64,000 bases of DNA from Mycobacterium sp. Root265 (GCF_001428895.1 NZ_LMJA01000029.1:245982-309981), one strand, 5' to 3'. Counted from the stretch's first letter, positions 49,990 to 58,816 are shown. Translations and numbers: made by a program. Notes: generated by a model not told the origin, from the letters alone.

Positions 49990-50429
49990 TGATCGGCTCC
50001 TTTGTGATCGATGGTCGGGGAGGCGCCCGACACTTGGCAGGACGCCGGGGTGGTGGTCCTGACCTGCAAAGCTAACCAGATTCCAACAGGAGATTCTCGG
50101 CTTGTGCACAGACTGCTGAGCTGGATCCGCTGAGAGCGGTGTGTCGCATGAGGCGTCGGCAGGCCTGCGTACAGTGCAGGCAACAAACATTTTTGACGCC
50201 AATGTCTATTTGCTGTAGCGGTTTAAAATCGCGTTCAAGTGCGAACAAGGCCGCATATGTGCATAGCTATGACATTGCGTTTTCAACAAAGAAGGCCAAT
50301 ATCGCTACGCCGGGATCGTAATTCCCTTTACAGTCTCGGTGGCGACAGCGGGAAACCACTGCGGACGGAGGGGAGCCTGTCCACGCCGAACAGATCCGGG
50401 GGCACGGACAGAACGATGGAGAGAACTCT
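49990..50429. other. 440-bp intergenic region with an AT-rich core
   Basis: No gene was found. From about 50180 to 50330 the sequence is distinctly AT-richer than the rest of the window (for instance ACATTTTTGACGCC and GGTTTAAAATCGCG), a likely promoter and regulatory area for the large repeat protein. The right part, ending GGAGAGAACTCT before the ATG at 50430, supplies its ribosome site. Confidence 0.5.
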
Positions 50430-53171
50430 ATGTGTGCAGCCCCCGCCCGTCATCGCGTCGCGCGCAGCGGAGCTCCCCGGGACGGCCGGCAGTGGTGGCT
50501 GGCCAAAGACCTTCTCGCCGAGTCCGAGTCCACCGCCGCGGTGCGCCACGCACGCAAGAACCCGGCGAACCACGCACTGAACGTCGGACGCGTCGGTGCA
50601 CTGGCGGTCTCGCTGGGCGTCGGGTTCGCGATCGCCAGTACCGCGCAGCCGGCCTACGCCGACACCGAGACCGGCAGCAGCGCGAGCAGCGAGTCGTCGT
50701 CATCCTCGGACGCAGCCGATTCCGATAAGCCGTCCGCGTCCGCGGATGACTCATCGGACTCGCGTCCGACCATCACTCGCAAGCGCGCCCCCAAGACGGC
50801 GACGAAGCCGAGCGCCACGGCGATCACCGAAGAGCCGGCCGAGGATCCCGAGCTCAGCGAACCCATCGAAGAGCCGGCCAGCGCGCCGACACGCAAAGCG
50901 CGGGCCCACATCCCGCTCGACAGGCCGCTGGAAGTCCAGAAGGCCGTCACCGCAGTGCTACAGGCCTCGCCGGACCCCGAGACCGAGACCGTGACGCCCG
51001 TGGCGGCCGACACCGCGCAGGCAGCGTCGGAGGCCCCGGTGATCGAGGTGCCGCAGGCCCCGGCAATCGAGGACACCAAGCCGACCGTCGGCGCCGTGAC
51101 ACCGAAGATGACCGCGGCCAGCGCCACCCTGGGCACCCAGTCGGCGACCACACCGAATCCGCTCGATCTGCTGGTGAACACCATGATGGCCTGGGTCGCC
51201 CGCCAGATCAGCCACACCTTCGTCAACAGGACTCCCGTCGCCGGTCCGATCGTCTACGAGCAGAACGCGCTCGGACAGGTCTACATCGACCTGAACGCCA
51301 CCGATCCCAACGGCGACGTCCTCAGCTACGAGATCATCCAGCCCGAAAAGGGCTGGGTATACCGGGATCTCATCAGCGGGAAGTTCGTCTACACCCCGTG
51401 GGCACTCGTCACCGGCCAGCCGCTGGTGGACAGCTTCAAGATCGTCGTGCACGACGACAGCGAGCACCTGCCCGGCGTCCTCGGCCAGATTCAGACCCTG
51501 GTCGAGAACGTCACCCGCTTCCTGGGAATCGCCCAGGCCGACAATCTGACGGTCACCATCCCGGTCACCGTCGACCCGGTCTACCAGAACCCGCCGCTGG
51601 TCACCCCGATCATCGGCGGTGGCTACACGATCGGCAAGGAACCGGCCCACATCGTGTCCACGGTCGACATCGTCGACGGCGACTCGATCGGGCTCAAGCG
51701 GGTGGTCATCAAGGTCGCGACGCTGGCTCAGGTCGGTGATGTGCTGACCTACAACGCTCCGGTCGACAGCCCCATCGTCGGATCCTGGGATCCCGCTACC
51801 CTGACCCTGACGCTGTCGGGCTCGGGAACGCTTGCGCAGTATGAGGAAGCCATCAAGGCGGTGACCTTCTCGGCGACCCAGGGCGCGCTGCTGGTGCGCG
51901 GAATCAGCATCTCGGCCACCGACGAGGAGGACGTGGACAACATCGCGCCCGGCTTCGTCACGGTGAGTGTCTGGCCCGCCACGAAACTTCCGCCGCTGGT
52001 CACCCCGATCGCCGGTGGCGGGTTCACCCTCGGCGGCAACCCGGCGAAGGTCGTGTCCGCGGTCGACATCGTCGACGGTGATTCGGGCAAGCTCTCCAAG
52101 CTGACCGTCAAGATCGCGACGCTGGCCCAGTCCGGCGACATCCTGAACTACGTTGCGCCGTCCGGCAATCCGGTCGTCGGCACCTGGAACGCGGCCGAAC
52201 GCACCTTGACGTTGTCCGGCGACGCAACGATCGCGCAGTACGAGGAAGCGCTCAAGGCGGTCACGTTCTCGGCGACCGGCGGTGCGCTGCTGGTGCGCGG
52301 GTTGTCCATTTCGGCCACCGACGAGGACGGTGTGGACAACATCGCTCCCGGGTTCGTCACCGTCGGTGTGGGCGCCGCGCCGACCCTGCCCCCGCTGGTC
52401 ACCCCGATCGCCGGAGGTGGGTTCACCCTCGGTGGCAACCCGGCGAAGGTCGTGTCCGCGGTCGATATCGTCGACGGCGATTCGGGCAAGCTCTCCAAGT
52501 TGACCGTCAAGATCGTGACGTTCGCCCAAAGCGGTGACGTGCTGAATTACGTTGCGCCGTCCGGTAACCCGGTGACCGCGACCTGGAACCCGGCAGATTT
52601 CACCCTGACGCTCACCGGCGCAGGCACGCTGGCCCAGTACGAGGAAGCGCTCAAGGCCGTGACGTTCACGGCGACCCAGGGCGCGGCGCTGGTGCGCGGA
52701 CTCTCGATCTCGGCGACCGACGAACACAGCATCGCGAATATCGCGCCCGGCTTTGTGACACTGGGTGTTTCGTCGCCGACGCGCTACGTGCCGCTGGTGA
52801 CGCCGATCGGCGGACGGTCCTACACCATCGGTGACTCCCCGATGAAGCCGGTCGCATCCGTCAGCATCGTCGACGCCGATTCCAGCCATCTGCAGAAGGT
52901 CACGGTGAGTGTCACGACCTTCGGCAAGTCCGGGGACACACTGATCTTTGCCGGCTTGTCCGGCAACCCGGTCACGGCGGTCTACGACGCCGGGACCCGG
53001 ACGCTCACGCTGACGGGCATCGCGACCAAGCAGCAGTACGAGGACGCACTGAAGGCGGTCACGTTCACTGCCACCCAGGGCGGCTGGACCACCCGGACCA
53101 TCCTGATCGTCGCCACCGATACCGACGGTGTGAGCAGCGCACCCGGGTCACTGACCCTGTCGGTGTGGTGA
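50430..53171 (+). CDS. Exported repeat surface protein (Ig-like / cadherin-like)
   Basis: A 913-aa secreted protein. A 50-residue N-terminal extension precedes the hydrophobic signal (VGRVGALAVSLGVGFAIAS) with cleavage after AYA near residue 77. A Ser/Asp/Glu-rich low-complexity region (78-240) follows, then a cadherin-like segment (residues about 268-370, TPVAGPIVYEQNALGQVYID, and DPNGDVLSYEI) and four tandem repeats. Each repeat opens PPLVTPI-x-GG-x-(F/Y)T(I/L)G and ends with an A-x-GFVTV-type strand. No sortase or GPI-like signal at the C-terminus. Likely a wall-associated or secreted adhesin-type protein; function unknown. Confidence 0.75.
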   Translation: MCAAPARHRVARSGAPRDGRQWWLAKDLLAESESTAAVRHARKNPANHALNVGRVGALAVSLGVGFAIASTAQPAYADTETGSSASSESSSSSDAADSDKPSASADDSSDSRPTITRKRAPKTATKPSATAITEEPAEDPELSEPIEEPASAPTRKARAHIPLDRPLEVQKAVTAVLQASPDPETETVTPVAADTAQAASEAPVIEVPQAPAIEDTKPTVGAVTPKMTAASATLGTQSATTPNPLDLLVNTMMAWVARQISHTFVNRTPVAGPIVYEQNALGQVYIDLNATDPNGDVLSYEIIQPEKGWVYRDLISGKFVYTPWALVTGQPLVDSFKIVVHDDSEHLPGVLGQIQTLVENVTRFLGIAQADNLTVTIPVTVDPVYQNPPLVTPIIGGGYTIGKEPAHIVSTVDIVDGDSIGLKRVVIKVATLAQVGDVLTYNAPVDSPIVGSWDPATLTLTLSGSGTLAQYEEAIKAVTFSATQGALLVRGISISATDEEDVDNIAPGFVTVSVWPATKLPPLVTPIAGGGFTLGGNPAKVVSAVDIVDGDSGKLSKLTVKIATLAQSGDILNYVAPSGNPVVGTWNAAERTLTLSGDATIAQYEEALKAVTFSATGGALLVRGLSISATDEDGVDNIAPGFVTVGVGAAPTLPPLVTPIAGGGFTLGGNPAKVVSAVDIVDGDSGKLSKLTVKIVTFAQSGDVLNYVAPSGNPVTATWNPADFTLTLTGAGTLAQYEEALKAVTFTATQGAALVRGLSISATDEHSIANIAPGFVTLGVSSPTRYVPLVTPIGGRSYTIGDSPMKPVASVSIVDADSSHLQKVTVSVTTFGKSGDTLIFAGLSGNPVTAVYDAGTRTLTLTGIATKQQYEDALKAVTFTATQGGWTTRTILIVATDTDGVSSAPGSLTLSVW
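51594..53168 (+). repeat. Four tandem in-frame repeats, exact 399-bp (133-aa) period
   Basis: Repeat starts (PLVTPI) are at 51594, 51993, 52392 and 52791, each 399 bp apart; the last unit is 126 codons to the stop. Units 2 and 3 are nearly identical over long stretches (GGGFTLGGNPAKVVSAVDIV appears in both), while units 1 and 4 have diverged. The exact period with no insertion or deletion points to recent or constrained duplication. Confidence 0.9.
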
Positions 53172-53180
53172 CCGTGCGGG

Positions 53181-54206
53181 TCAGCTGAAGCGGATGTTCA
53201 AAGTCGCAAGGCCGAAGATCTTTCGGCCTTGCGATTTTGCGCCGACGATGACGACGCCGGAGCGGGTCTCGGCGTCCAGCGACTTGATGCGGCCGCTGTA
53301 CTCGATATCCGCTCCGCCGTCGGCAGGCACGGTCGCAGGCTGCGACAACCGCACCGCGTAGCGGGTGACCGAACCCGGATCACCGGTCCAGGAGGTGCCG
53401 AAGCTGGCGCCCAGCCCCATGGTGAGCATGCCGTGGGCCAGCACATCGGGCTGGCCGGCGAGCTTGGCGACGTTGTCGTCCCAGTGCAGCGGGTTGGCGT
53501 CACCGGCCACGCCGGCGTAGTTCACCAGGTCGCCCCGGGAGAGCCGGGTGTGATGCACCGGCAACTCGTCGCCGACGCTCAGTCCGTCGAACGACGGCGA
53601 GGTCGGCGTATGACCGGATTCGGCAATCCGCTGGGTGCCTTCGGGCCGTTCGGTCTTGCGGTAGCCCTCGCCGTTGCTGTCGGTGCCGAGCATGTTGATG
53701 CCGTGCATCATCACGTTCGCCACGGCCGGCCGGATGGCCGGGTCGACATCGTCGCTGCCGATGCCCACGACGGTGGTGTGCAGGGTGTGCACCACCTCCC
53801 CGGCGGTATCGGTGAAGGTGTTGGTGACCGTGATCAGGTCGCGGCCGGCGATCCTGCGCACCGCCGTCAACTCGACGTCGATGGTGAGCTCGTCACCCTC
53901 GACGATCGGGCGGTGCTGCTCGAAGACCTCCTCGGTCTGCAGGTACATGTCGTAGCCGACCACGACCTCCTCGAACATCCGCTGGTTGCACGCCATTGCG
54001 GGGCCCGAGGTGAAGGTCAGCGGCGCCACCAGGCCCGGGTAGCCGAGCTTCTGGGCTTCGGCGACCTTCCAGTGGGCGGGGTGGTTGTCCTGAACGGCGC
54101 GAGCGAACTCACGGATCTTCTCGCGTCCGACGAGGTAGGTGTCGTCCATCTGATACCAGTGGCCGACCCGGTCTTCGAGTAGGGACGTTTCTGCTGCTGC
54201 GGTCAT
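53181..54206 (-). CDS. Fused (3R)-hydroxyacyl dehydratase, HadA/HadB-like (two MaoC hot dogs)
   Basis: A 341-aa double hot-dog enzyme that would dehydrate (3R)-hydroxyacyl-ACP or -CoA. The N-terminal HadA-like half (about 10-150) has PGLVAPLTFTSGPAM and FEQHRPIVEGDELTIDVEL. The C-terminal HadB/MaoC half carries the catalytic dyad motif GDANPLHWDD, followed by VLAHGMLTMG. Separate HadA, HadB and HadC are the FAS-II enzymes of mycobacteria; fused forms occur in other pathways. ATG 54206 chosen; a TTG 12 nt upstream is possible. The plus-strand terminator of the repeat protein lies within its 3' end. Confidence 0.8.
   Translation of the reverse strand: MTAAAETSLLEDRVGHWYQMDDTYLVGREKIREFARAVQDNHPAHWKVAEAQKLGYPGLVAPLTFTSGPAMACNQRMFEEVVVGYDMYLQTEEVFEQHRPIVEGDELTIDVELTAVRRIAGRDLITVTNTFTDTAGEVVHTLHTTVVGIGSDDVDPAIRPAVANVMMHGINMLGTDSNGEGYRKTERPEGTQRIAESGHTPTSPSFDGLSVGDELPVHHTRLSRGDLVNYAGVAGDANPLHWDDNVAKLAGQPDVLAHGMLTMGLGASFGTSWTGDPGSVTRYAVRLSQPATVPADGGADIEYSGRIKSLDAETRSGVVIVGAKSQGRKIFGLATLNIRFS
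53204..53238 (+). terminator. Terminator of the repeat-protein gene, inside the opposite gene
   Basis: A perfect 13-bp stem, TCGCAAGGCCGAA and TTCGGCCTTGCGA, with a 5-nt loop and followed by TTTT, 33 nt after the repeat-protein stop. It lies in the coding sequence of the convergent dehydratase (its IFGLATL region), so both strands are used for different purposes. Confidence 0.8.
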
Positions 54207-54295
54207 GACTGTGCTCAACTCTTCTATCTGCTCGTTGGCTGAGGCCGATACAGCAGATTAACGCGCTGGGCTGTACAGCAAAAACGGCGGCGAAC

Positions 54296-54689
54296 CTACG
54301 GTGCCGGAATGCGCGGGTCGACGGTGTAGCGGCCGCCCGGATCCTGGCAGAAGAACAGTCCGCAGTTGAAGGGCGGACGCGTCAGGTTCTCCAACGGAAT
54401 CTGTGCGGGCGGCAGGGCGGCCTTCCCAGACAGCGTCGGCCACGTTGCCGCCCGGCTCGCCGTACACCCACCAGTAGGTGTGGCAGACGTTCCAGTCCCA
54501 ATTGGGGCGGCCCGAGCCGCCCGCGAAGCCTTGATACTGGCCGGGACACCAGGTGATCGGCCCGGTGGCCCGTCCGGGGTCGGCGTGGGCGGTGGCCGGG
54601 GTCAGGACCAGGCCGGCGAGTGCGCCGGCGCCGGCCAGGAGTGCGGCAGCGGCGGTGCGCTTGATGCGGGACTGCGATGTGTTCGTCAT
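54296..54689 (-). pseudogene. Small exported protein, frameshifted at a C run
   Basis: The gene begins MTNTSQSRIKRTAAAAL, has a signal (AGAGALAGLVLTPATAHA, cleaved near residue 37) and reads WCPGQYQGFAGG...WNVCHTYWWVYGEPGGN before the frame shifts at WEG. In the other frame the expected end appears: LPPAQIPLENLTRPPFNCGL...CQDPGGRYTVDPRIPAP, then TAG. A single extra base in the GGG/CCC run at 54415-54417 (plus-strand numbering) explains it; removing it gives a normal 130-aa protein of the mycobacterial exported small-protein type. As it stands the frame runs on past the true stop to 54258. Confidence 0.8.
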
Positions 54690-54745
54690 GACGCAAGTCC
54701 ACAACCACCCACCCGCTACCGATCCCAATAACGGGTGGTGCGGAA

Positions 54746-55570
54746 CTACCCCACGAAGTGCCGCAGCGCCTCCACCATGATCACCGGCTGATCCTCGGGG
54801 ATCAGCGTCCAGGAGTCCTCGACGATCTCCTTGCTGGCGTTGGGATACAGCTCGACCAACCGGTCCGCGTGCGCCAGCGGCATCATCGGGTCCTCCCGCG
54901 CCCAGAGCACCAGGACCGGCCGGGTGAAGGTCCGCATCTGCTCCGACAGGTCGAGCAGCCTGCGCCGTGAGGGTGCGCCGGTGGCGAACTTGACCAGGTC
55001 GCGACGCACCGCCGGGTTCTCGACGACGGGCGCGAACCAGTCGTCGAACAGTTCATCGGGCAGCCCTCGCTTGGTCAGCGCGCCATAGGCGCGGTTGCTG
55101 TGCCGAAAGAAGGTGGTGCCCAGCAATTTGGAGATCACCCACCCGCCACCGGGCAGGCCGCACAGCAGCGCGGCCGGGCGCGCCGGTTTGGGCGGGTAGT
55201 TGTCGAACGCCGTGCACGATGCCAGTACCAGCCGGCCCAGCCGCTTGTCCCGACCGTCGGAGATCATGAACTGTCCGCCGCCCCAGTCGTTGAGGACCAG
55301 CGTCACGTCCTCCAGATCGAGGGCGTCGAGGAAGTCGGCGAGAATGCCCGCCACACCCTGTTCGGTCAGGTCGGCGTCCGGGTGCATCGGCTCCTTCTGC
55401 GCCCCCATGGGCAGCGTCGGTGTGATGCACCGGTATTCGGGCAGGTGCGGAATGACCTTGCGCCACTGTCTTCCATCCATCAGCAGGCCGTGGCCGAACA
55501 CCAGAACGGGCCCGTCACCCCCGCTGTCCTCGTAGGCGATGCGGCCCGAAGGTACGTCGACGATGGGCAT
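54746..55570 (-). CDS. Alpha/beta hydrolase with Asp nucleophile and no canonical catalytic His
   Basis: A 274-aa hydrolase. GHGLLMDGRQWRKVI (26-40) provides the oxyanion hole, and NDWGGGQF has the nucleophile D95 with W96, as in dehalogenases. The acid region LVLWAREDPMMPLAH follows. Where the catalytic His is expected the sequence is EDSWTLIPEDQP, so His is absent and Thr occupies the corresponding place, just as in the hydrolase at 11785. ATG 55570 is strongly supported by CTAGGAGG. Divergent from a TetR gene, 75 nt away. Confidence 0.78.
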   Translation of the reverse strand: MPIVDVPSGRIAYEDSGGDGPVLVFGHGLLMDGRQWRKVIPHLPEYRCITPTLPMGAQKEPMHPDADLTEQGVAGILADFLDALDLEDVTLVLNDWGGGQFMISDGRDKRLGRLVLASCTAFDNYPPKPARPAALLCGLPGGGWVISKLLGTTFFRHSNRAYGALTKRGLPDELFDDWFAPVVENPAVRRDLVKFATGAPSRRRLLDLSEQMRTFTRPVLVLWAREDPMMPLAHADRLVELYPNASKEIVEDSWTLIPEDQPVIMVEALRHFVG

Positions 55571-55582
55571 CCGACCTCCTAG

Positions 55583-55596
55583 ATAGATCATTCTAT
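55583..55596. promoter_or_regulatory. Likely TetR operator between hydrolase and regulator
   Basis: ATAGATCATTCTAT: arms ATAGA and TCTAT around TCAT, 12 nt upstream of the hydrolase ATG and 49 nt before the TetR ATG, next to an A+T-rich stretch that may contain the -10 elements. Divergent position supports control of both genes. Confidence 0.55.
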
Positions 55597-55645
55597 TTGG
55601 GGCCACGTTATGCTGCAGCCACACACTGCGCAAGGAGGAATGGCG

Positions 55646-56221
55646 ATGGCGGACCCCGGCACCCGCGAGCGCATCCTGGAGGCGACGGCGGAGCTCTACC
55701 GGCGTCAGGGGATGGCGGCCACCGGCCTCAAGCAGATCTCCGGGGCTGCGCGGGCGCCCTTCGGGTCGATCTACCACCACTTCCCCGGGGGCAAGGAAGC
55801 GATCACCGCCGCGGTCATCCGCTGCGAGGGCATCCGGTACGGCGAGTTCGTCGGTGCGCAGCTCGCGCACACCGATCCCGCGACCGGCATCCCGGCGATG
55901 TTCGAGAACGCCGGCAGGCTGATGGAGTCACAGGACTACGGCGAGGCGTGCTCCATCGAGACCATCGCGCTGGAAGTGGCCAGCACGAACGAGCTGCTCC
56001 GCCAGGAGTCGGCGACGGTGTTCGAAGGATGGCTGTCCGGGATCGCCGAGTGGTTCGGGCAGCTCGACATCACCGAGGAGCAGAGTCGGCGGTTGGCGCT
56101 GATCACCCTGACCGCCCTGGAGGGCGCCTTCGTCCTGTGCCGCACCCTGCGTTCGGTCGAGCCGATCACAGCCGCCGGGCAGGGCGTACAGGCCGCTGTG
56201 ACGGCGACGCTCGCGCTGTGA
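55646..56221 (+). CDS. TetR-family transcriptional regulator
   Basis: A 191-aa TetR regulator. HTH: RERILEATAELYRRQGMAAT at 6-25 and LKQISGAARAPFGSIYHHFP following, with the subtype's PGGKEAITAAV. The C-terminus is TetR_C_17-like (LmrA/YxaF style). AGGAGG lies 7 nt before ATG 55646; ATG 55640 would be too close. Regulates itself and probably the divergent hydrolase. Confidence 0.82.
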   Translation: MADPGTRERILEATAELYRRQGMAATGLKQISGAARAPFGSIYHHFPGGKEAITAAVIRCEGIRYGEFVGAQLAHTDPATGIPAMFENAGRLMESQDYGEACSIETIALEVASTNELLRQESATVFEGWLSGIAEWFGQLDITEEQSRRLALITLTALEGAFVLCRTLRSVEPITAAGQGVQAAVTATLAL

Positions 56222-56285
56222 GGGGTGGGTGGGGACAGCCCTACCCTGAACACGCAGGCGCGCGGGATGGGGGTGGATGCGTCGG

Positions 56286-57572
56286 ATGTCTACCGTCGAA
56301 CGCGTGACCACCACGGAGCGCCCCGGCATGTTGCGCCAACTCGGCGTCGATACCGGCTATGTCCTGTTCGGATTCCCGCTTGCCGTGGTGAGTTTCAGCG
56401 TCATCATCACCGGGCTGTCGGCGGGCATCGGCCTGCTCGTCGTCCTTCTGGGGGTGCCGGTCCTCGTCGGTTCGGTCTTCATCGCGCGGGCGTTCGCCGA
56501 TATCGAACGGTTCCGCTATCCCGCGGTGCTGAGACAACCCCGCACGCGACCGGCGTACCGCAAGGCCGCACCGGATGCCCGCTGGTGGAGGCGCCTGATC
56601 ACCCCGCTCGGTGACGGGCAGTCCTGGCTGGATCTCACCCACGCGCTCGCCAGATTCCCGATCGCGGTGGCGACCTTCGTCATCGTCATCACCTGGTGGG
56701 CGGTCGCGGTCGCGGGCACCCTGACCATTGCCTGGGACTGGGCGGTCCCGCGGGGGCCGGACAACACGTCGCTGGCCCAGTTGGTCGGCCTCGGTGACAG
56801 CACGGTGGCGCGCATCGGATTTCAGACCGCCGTCGGGTTGCTCTGCCTGATCACCCTTCCGCTGATCGTGCGTGCCTGCGCGTTGCTGGAAGCCGGGTTC
56901 GCGCGCATCCTGCTGACCGGGGTGGCGGAGCTGCGCCAGACGATCACCGTACTGACGGAGCAGAAGTCCGCCGCCGCCTCTGCCGAGGCCCATGCCCTGC
57001 GCCGGCTGGAACGCGATATCCACGACGGCCCCCAGCAGCGCCTCATCCGACTGGCGATGGATCTGGGCCGGGCCCGGCAGAGCAGCGAACCGGGCCCGGT
57101 GCGCGACACCCTCGACGAGGCGATCGCCCAGACCCAGGAGACCCTCGACGAGCTGCGCGCGCTCTCCCGCGGTATCGCGCCGCCCGTGCTCACCGATCGC
57201 GGTTTGCCGAGTGCGCTTGCTGCACTGGCCATCCGGTGCACGGTTCCGGTCGAGCTGGCCGTCGACCCCGAGCTCGGCACTCCGGTGGGGCGCCTCGATC
57301 CCGCCGTGGAGACCGCCGTCTACTTCGCGGTGGCCGAGGCGCTGACCAATGTCGCCAAGCACAGCGGTGCCATGCACTGCTGGGTCACCGTTGCGACCGG
57401 CCCCCTTCTGGTCGGCGTGGAGATCGTGGACGATGGCAACGGTGGCGCGCATGTCGCCAAGGGTCATGGGTTGTCCGGGCTGGCCGACCGCATCCGTGCC
57501 GGCGGCGGCACCCTCACGGTGACCAGCCCCAACGGTGGACCGACGACGATCAGGGTGGAGCTCCCGGTATGA
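56286..57572 (+). CDS. Sensor histidine kinase (NarL-type, HisKA_3)
   Basis: A 428-aa membrane sensor kinase. Two pairs of hydrophobic helices (about 27-68 and 122-200) make up a sensor of the PspC/DUF4153-like or 'sensor domain' type found in actinobacteria. The dimerisation/phosphoacceptor helix LERDIHDGPQQRLI has H246, and the ATPase domain shows EALTNVAKHSG and VDDGNGG with GHGLSGLADRI. Start ATG 56286. Its TGA overlaps the response-regulator ATG, so the pair is translationally coupled. The signal sensed is unknown. Confidence 0.85.
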   Translation: MSTVERVTTTERPGMLRQLGVDTGYVLFGFPLAVVSFSVIITGLSAGIGLLVVLLGVPVLVGSVFIARAFADIERFRYPAVLRQPRTRPAYRKAAPDARWWRRLITPLGDGQSWLDLTHALARFPIAVATFVIVITWWAVAVAGTLTIAWDWAVPRGPDNTSLAQLVGLGDSTVARIGFQTAVGLLCLITLPLIVRACALLEAGFARILLTGVAELRQTITVLTEQKSAAASAEAHALRRLERDIHDGPQQRLIRLAMDLGRARQSSEPGPVRDTLDEAIAQTQETLDELRALSRGIAPPVLTDRGLPSALAALAIRCTVPVELAVDPELGTPVGRLDPAVETAVYFAVAEALTNVAKHSGAMHCWVTVATGPLLVGVEIVDDGNGGAHVAKGHGLSGLADRIRAGGGTLTVTSPNGGPTTIRVELPV

Positions 57573-58213
57573 AGGTCATCGTGGCCGACGATTCGGTCCT
57601 GTTGCGCGAAGGCCTCATTCGGCTGCTCACCGAGAACGGCCATGAGGTGCTCGCCGCTGTCGGTGACGGGCCGTCGCTGGTACAGGCCGTGGCCGCGCAC
57701 CGCCCGGATGTCTCGGTGGTCGACGTCCGGATGCCGCCCTCGCATACCGACGAGGGGCTGCGTGCCGCGGTCGAAGCCCGTCACCTGGTGCCGCGGTCGC
57801 CGATCCTGGTGCTGTCCCAGTACGTCGAGGTGTCCTACGCCGACGATCTGCTGGCCGACGGTGCCGGGGCGATCGGCTACCTACTCAAGGACCGGGTCGC
57901 CGCGGTCGCCGACTTCCTCGACGCCGTGCAACGCGTCGCGTCGGGCGGCACGGTGCTCGACCCGGACGTGGTGGCCCAACTGCTGGTACGCCGCCGCCGC
58001 GATGATCCCTTGCGGCAGCTCACATTACGCGAGCAGGAGGTACTGGCATTGATGGCGGAGGGGCGTTCCAACACGAACATCGCGCGCGCACTCGTGGTGT
58101 CCGACGGTGCGGTGGAAAAGCACATCAGCAACATCTTCACCAAACTCGGGCTGCCGCCCGACGGCGCTCAGCATCGGCGGGTGCTCGCGGTGCTGACCTA
58201 TCTGCGGATGTAG
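57569..58213 (+). CDS. Response regulator, NarL/FixJ family
   Basis: A 214-aa regulator with an N-terminal receiver domain (acidic D7 and D8, phosphoacceptor D52 in VVDVRMPP, conserved K in YLLKDR) and a C-terminal LuxR-type HTH (LTLREQEVLALMAEGRSNTN, then VSDGAVEKHISNIFTKLGL). ATG 57569 overlaps the kinase stop (ATGA). The next gene downstream is convergent after 6 nt. Confidence 0.88.
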   Translation: MKVIVADDSVLLREGLIRLLTENGHEVLAAVGDGPSLVQAVAAHRPDVSVVDVRMPPSHTDEGLRAAVEARHLVPRSPILVLSQYVEVSYADDLLADGAGAIGYLLKDRVAAVADFLDAVQRVASGGTVLDPDVVAQLLVRRRRDDPLRQLTLREQEVLALMAEGRSNTNIARALVVSDGAVEKHISNIFTKLGLPPDGAQHRRVLAVLTYLRM

Positions 58214-58219
58214 CGGAAA

Positions 58220-58816
58220 TCAAAGATCCCGAACGGCAATGGAGTTCGCGGACAACAGCTGTGCGAAGACATGGTCCAGCGATGCCGAGATGGTCGCCGC
58301 ATCGCCGGCGGCCCAGCGTCGCCAGGCGAGGTCCAACGCCGCGAACGCCGTGACAGCGATGGTGCGGGCAGCGTCGGGGCTGCCGATCCGCGCGGCAAGG
58401 ACCGGGGTGAGGGCGTCTTCATGAGCGAAACGGCGTTGCGCCATCCGGGTGCGCAGCGAGACGGTCGCGTTGATCATCCGGACCCGGGAGCGTTCCAGCT
58501 CGGAGTGTTCGTCCCGCTGGGACAGGGCGTGCGTGAAGGCGCGGTGCAGCAGTTGCCACGGATTCTCGCCATCGACGGCGGGCAGCGTCTCGAGGTGTGC
58601 GGCGTAATCGATGGACGACGCTTCGATCGCGGCCAGGACCGCGTCCTCCTTGGAGCCGAAATAGCGGAAGAACGTCGCGCGGGAGATACCGACCTCGCTC
58701 GCCGCCTCCTCGACGGTCACCTCGTCGAAGCCCCGTTCGGCGAACACGATGCTGATCGCCTGGGCGATCTCGGTGCGTAATGCGAGTCGTGCACGCTCGC
58801 GCACTCCTGCGGTCAT
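58220..58816 (-). CDS. TetR-family transcriptional regulator
   Basis: A 198-aa TetR repressor. The HTH is VTVEEAASEVGISRATFFRY (about 33-52) with FGSKEDAV. A common mycobacterial type with a TetR_C_35-like or MftR-like effector domain. Start ATG 58816. It is divergent from an MFS exporter (117 nt between), the classic layout of a drug-efflux repressor. Confidence 0.85.
   Translation of the reverse strand: MTAGVRERARLALRTEIAQAISIVFAERGFDEVTVEEAASEVGISRATFFRYFGSKEDAVLAAIEASSIDYAAHLETLPAVDGENPWQLLHRAFTHALSQRDEHSELERSRVRMINATVSLRTRMAQRRFAHEDALTPVLAARIGSPDAARTIAVTAFAALDLAWRRWAAGDAATISASLDHVFAQLLSANSIAVRDL

Noticed and set aside
50958-52889. 643-codon minus-strand frame within the repeat protein
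   Set aside because: Repetitive only because the opposite strand encodes repeats; no start signal or domain.
51594-53168. CRISPR-like or satellite DNA from the 399-bp periodicity
   Set aside because: Repeats are in frame, protein-coding and far too long for CRISPR units.
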